Below, piece after piece: positions 4,553 to 5,945 of a stretch of DNA of 5,945 nt. Source of the stretch: Planctomycetaceae bacterium (GTDB taxonomy: Bacteria; Planctomycetota; Planctomycetia; Planctomycetales; Planctomycetaceae). The notes beneath the pieces were generated by a model. That model did no database searches. It saw only the letters and a list, made by a program, of their open reading frames with translations, and was not told the DNA's origin. Each line of letters begins with the position of its first letter. Within the stretch, counting starts at the first letter, position 1. The stretch lies in NCBI GenBank assembly GCA_020426085.1, contig JAGQQP010000285.1:1-5945 (forward strand). Reading direction: 5' to 3'. The position numbers were made by a program, and so were the translations under genes.

Positions 4553-5723
4553 TTCAGATGCATTCCGCAGGTTGCGGATTTCCTATCGCGAGTTGAATCA
4601 GCAGAATCAGGAATTAAAGATCGCGCCGCAGCACAAAGTTCTGACGCAACTGCAGGCACGGGTCCAGGTGATTCTGCTCCGCTGTCAACTCTACCTGGAC
4701 GCACACCCGACCCATTCCGTTTCGCAGGCTCAGGAACCAATCCTGACGCGCATTCTGGATTACCTGTGCGAAGAACAGCGGTATATCCGACAGCAGCTGC
4801 TGTTGACTCAGACGACAGAACATTATGTCAAACAGTTAAAACTGGCCACGCAGGATGTCTGGACGAAAACGTACTGCTGTCCGAACCTGCTGCTGAATCT
4901 GATACGCAAAATCAAAAATGATGACGTGCACCTGCATCAGCCGGGCGAATTCCTGTTTGCTTCACTGGATGATATTCAGGAACTCATCAGTGCGCAGTTA
5001 CAGGATACCGAATTGTCCGTGTACCTGCGGGGGCTGGAAACCGCACGACTCATTTTTTTCGTCAGTCGCAAGATCACTGCCTGGCAGGAAAGCTGTGAAC
5101 TGTTGATGATCGCCGGGTTATTACATGACCTCGGCTGGCTGATGCTCAAACCTCGAAAGAACACACGTGCTGAGAAATCAAAAACCGATCAGTCTGCAAT
5201 CGAGCAGGGGCATCCTGTGCTCGGAGCCGCGTTGCTGGGCGGGCTGCGGGGATTCCCGGGCGACTCCTATTTAACAGAAGTTATCTCACAACATCACGAG
5301 CGCCTGGATGGAACCGGTTACCCGCGGGGCCTGCATACGTCTGCATTGGGTGAATATTCGCGTCGGCTGGCGGTGGTCTGTCGCTTTCTGGAACTGAAGA
5401 ATATTGAACGTGAACTGACGGCGGACGGCATCCGGACGTACGAACGCGAAGAAGTCGCATTTGCCGCGGCATTGCAGCTTTTCCGGGAGGCCCGTCGCGG
5501 GGAATGGGATGAGACGGTCGTCGACCCGTTTCTGTCTGCATTGGATGAGAGCCTGCTGGAAACGCTGATCGAAGCCGATCGGCACAACGACCCGTTCACG
5601 CTCAAGCGATTTCAGCAGCAGCGACGGGATGATGCACACGAGCCGATCCCTCCGCCACATTTTTCGATCGAATCTTCTACTACCGAGTCCGCTAACCTGA
5701 CTGAAAACCATTCCAAGTCATGA
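4440..5723 (+). CDS. HD-GYP domain protein, partly degenerate active site
   Basis: This is a 427-residue soluble protein. Active HD-GYP proteins hydrolyse the second messenger c-di-GMP with a metal centre. Residues 1-190 are mostly helical with no domain I recognise. The HD-GYP region spans about 195-365: LLHDLG with H229 and D230, GHP with H258, and the signature HHERLDGTGYP (285-295) complete. Two usual features are missing. The early GHS/R His position reads GLETARL, and the VAD..DAL segment after the signature reads VVCRFLEL, so its metal-binding Asp is absent. HDIGK has become HDLGW. The protein may therefore bind the nucleotide or a partner without cutting it, or use an altered metal site. 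The C-terminal 40 residues are polar and probably disordered. The start is GTG 4440. The stop TGA overlaps the ATG of the next gene by 4 bases, which suggests coupled translation. Confidence 0.85.
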   Translation: MTNSTRLLRWLTPPVRQERDDWTLLRSCADDAEQLATDSDAFRRLRISYRELNQQNQELKIAPQHKVLTQLQARVQVILLRCQLYLDAHPTHSVSQAQEPILTRILDYLCEEQRYIRQQLLLTQTTEHYVKQLKLATQDVWTKTYCCPNLLLNLIRKIKNDDVHLHQPGEFLFASLDDIQELISAQLQDTELSVYLRGLETARLIFFVSRKITAWQESCELLMIAGLLHDLGWLMLKPRKNTRAEKSKTDQSAIEQGHPVLGAALLGGLRGFPGDSYLTEVISQHHERLDGTGYPRGLHTSALGEYSRRLAVVCRFLELKNIERELTADGIRTYEREEVAFAAALQLFREARRGEWDETVVDPFLSALDESLLETLIEADRHNDPFTLKRFQQQRRDDAHEPIPPPHFSIESSTTESANLTENHSKS

Positions 5724-5945
5724 CGCAAAAAAACAACTCGCAAAGCGAGCTGGCTCTTACGGAGAGCAGTTACTGGTGCGAAGCACGACAGCCTCTGGTC
5801 TGCCTGGTGTTTCTGGCACCGTTGCTGCTGATCTACGAGTGGGGCGTGCTTTCCATGGGCGGCAATCAGCCCGAACTGCTTCGTAACGGAGCCGATTACT
5901 GGATGCGCAGCTGGCTCTCGCAGCTGGGCTTCACGCAGACTTTTC
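5720..5945 (+). CDS. CPBP-type membrane protein, N-terminal part (cut by right edge)
   Basis: 75 codons are visible. A polar N-terminus (1-18) is followed by SYWCEARQPL and a hydrophobic helix (about 25-46, VCLVFLAPLLLIYEWGVLSMGG), then LLRNGADYWMRSWLSQLGF. This resembles the start of planctomycete CPBP-family intramembrane proteases (Abi/CAAX-like glutamic endopeptidases), in which an R(Q/R)PL helix with YE.GV precedes a segment with NGAD.W.R. The catalytic motifs (EE..R, FxxxH) would lie beyond the edge, so the family call is recognition by style only. ATG 5720 overlaps the HD-GYP stop codon (ATGA), which makes an operon with translational coupling likely. A CTCGC/GCGAG hairpin with an AAA loop (5737-5749) lies just inside the gene and could affect initiation. 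Confidence 0.6.
   Translation, partial: MTQKNNSQSELALTESSYWCEARQPLVCLVFLAPLLLIYEWGVLSMGGNQPELLRNGADYWMRSWLSQLGFTQTF

Noticed and set aside
5286..5711. 141-codon minus-strand ORF inside the HD-GYP gene
   Set aside because: It is antisense to the conserved HD-GYP signature, and its own translation has no recognisable features.
5728..5749. A_AAA_AAC slippery heptamer followed by a small hairpin at the start of the last gene
   Set aside because: The heptamer is in the right phase, but the stem is only 5 bp with a 3-base loop and starts 2 bases after it. The shifted frame gives a short product without features, so coincidence is more likely than programmed frameshifting.

Overview
The window looks like chromosomal DNA from a planctomycete, most likely of the Gimesia/Planctomyces-like group. 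The reasons are the roughly balanced base composition, weak or scattered Shine-Dalgarno signals with several GTG starts, and protein architectures I associate with that phylum. These are an ExbD/MotB-like protein with one N-terminal membrane helix, an unorthodox FHA protein, and a CPBP-type membrane protein N-terminus beginning YW..ARQPL. The assignment rests on recognition of protein style, not on a search.

Layout, left to right. (1) At the left edge, on the minus strand, is the N-terminal 99 codons of dethiobiotin synthase (bioD), cut by the window. (2) After a 217-base divergent spacer comes a plus-strand gene (516-1613) for an inner-membrane-anchored, periplasmic coiled-coil protein. Its membrane helix resembles the B subunits of ExbBD/MotAB/TolQR ion-driven machines, but no A subunit is adjacent. 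(3) A 370-base gene-free stretch (1614-1983) is rich in signals: a well-spaced sigma-54 promoter candidate, three copies of GGAACGTT (two forming a perfect 10-bp inverted repeat), and a small hairpin. It leads into an FHA plus coiled-coil protein (1984-2823) whose FHA domain lacks the usual phosphothreonine-binding residues. (4) Two terminators stand back to back and face opposite ways. They separate that gene from the convergent minus-strand serine acetyltransferase gene (cysE/epsC type, 2984-3919). (5) A 375-base divergent regulatory region (3920-4294) holds a 25-bp imperfect palindrome. (6) On the plus strand an 85-codon ORF of uncertain reality (4295-4552) overlaps the start of an HD-GYP-domain gene (4440-5723). 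That gene overlaps by 4 bases the start of a CPBP-type membrane protein gene, which runs off the right edge.

The genes do not form one pathway. bioD (biotin) and cysE (cysteine) are housekeeping biosynthesis. The others suggest envelope or signalling work: a stator-like membrane protein, an FHA adaptor, and a c-di-GMP-type HD-GYP protein coupled to a membrane protein. I found no CRISPR array, tRNA, rRNA, transposon or phage gene. The least explained elements are the orphan stator-like protein, the degenerate FHA and HD-GYP domains, and the signal-dense leader of the FHA gene.
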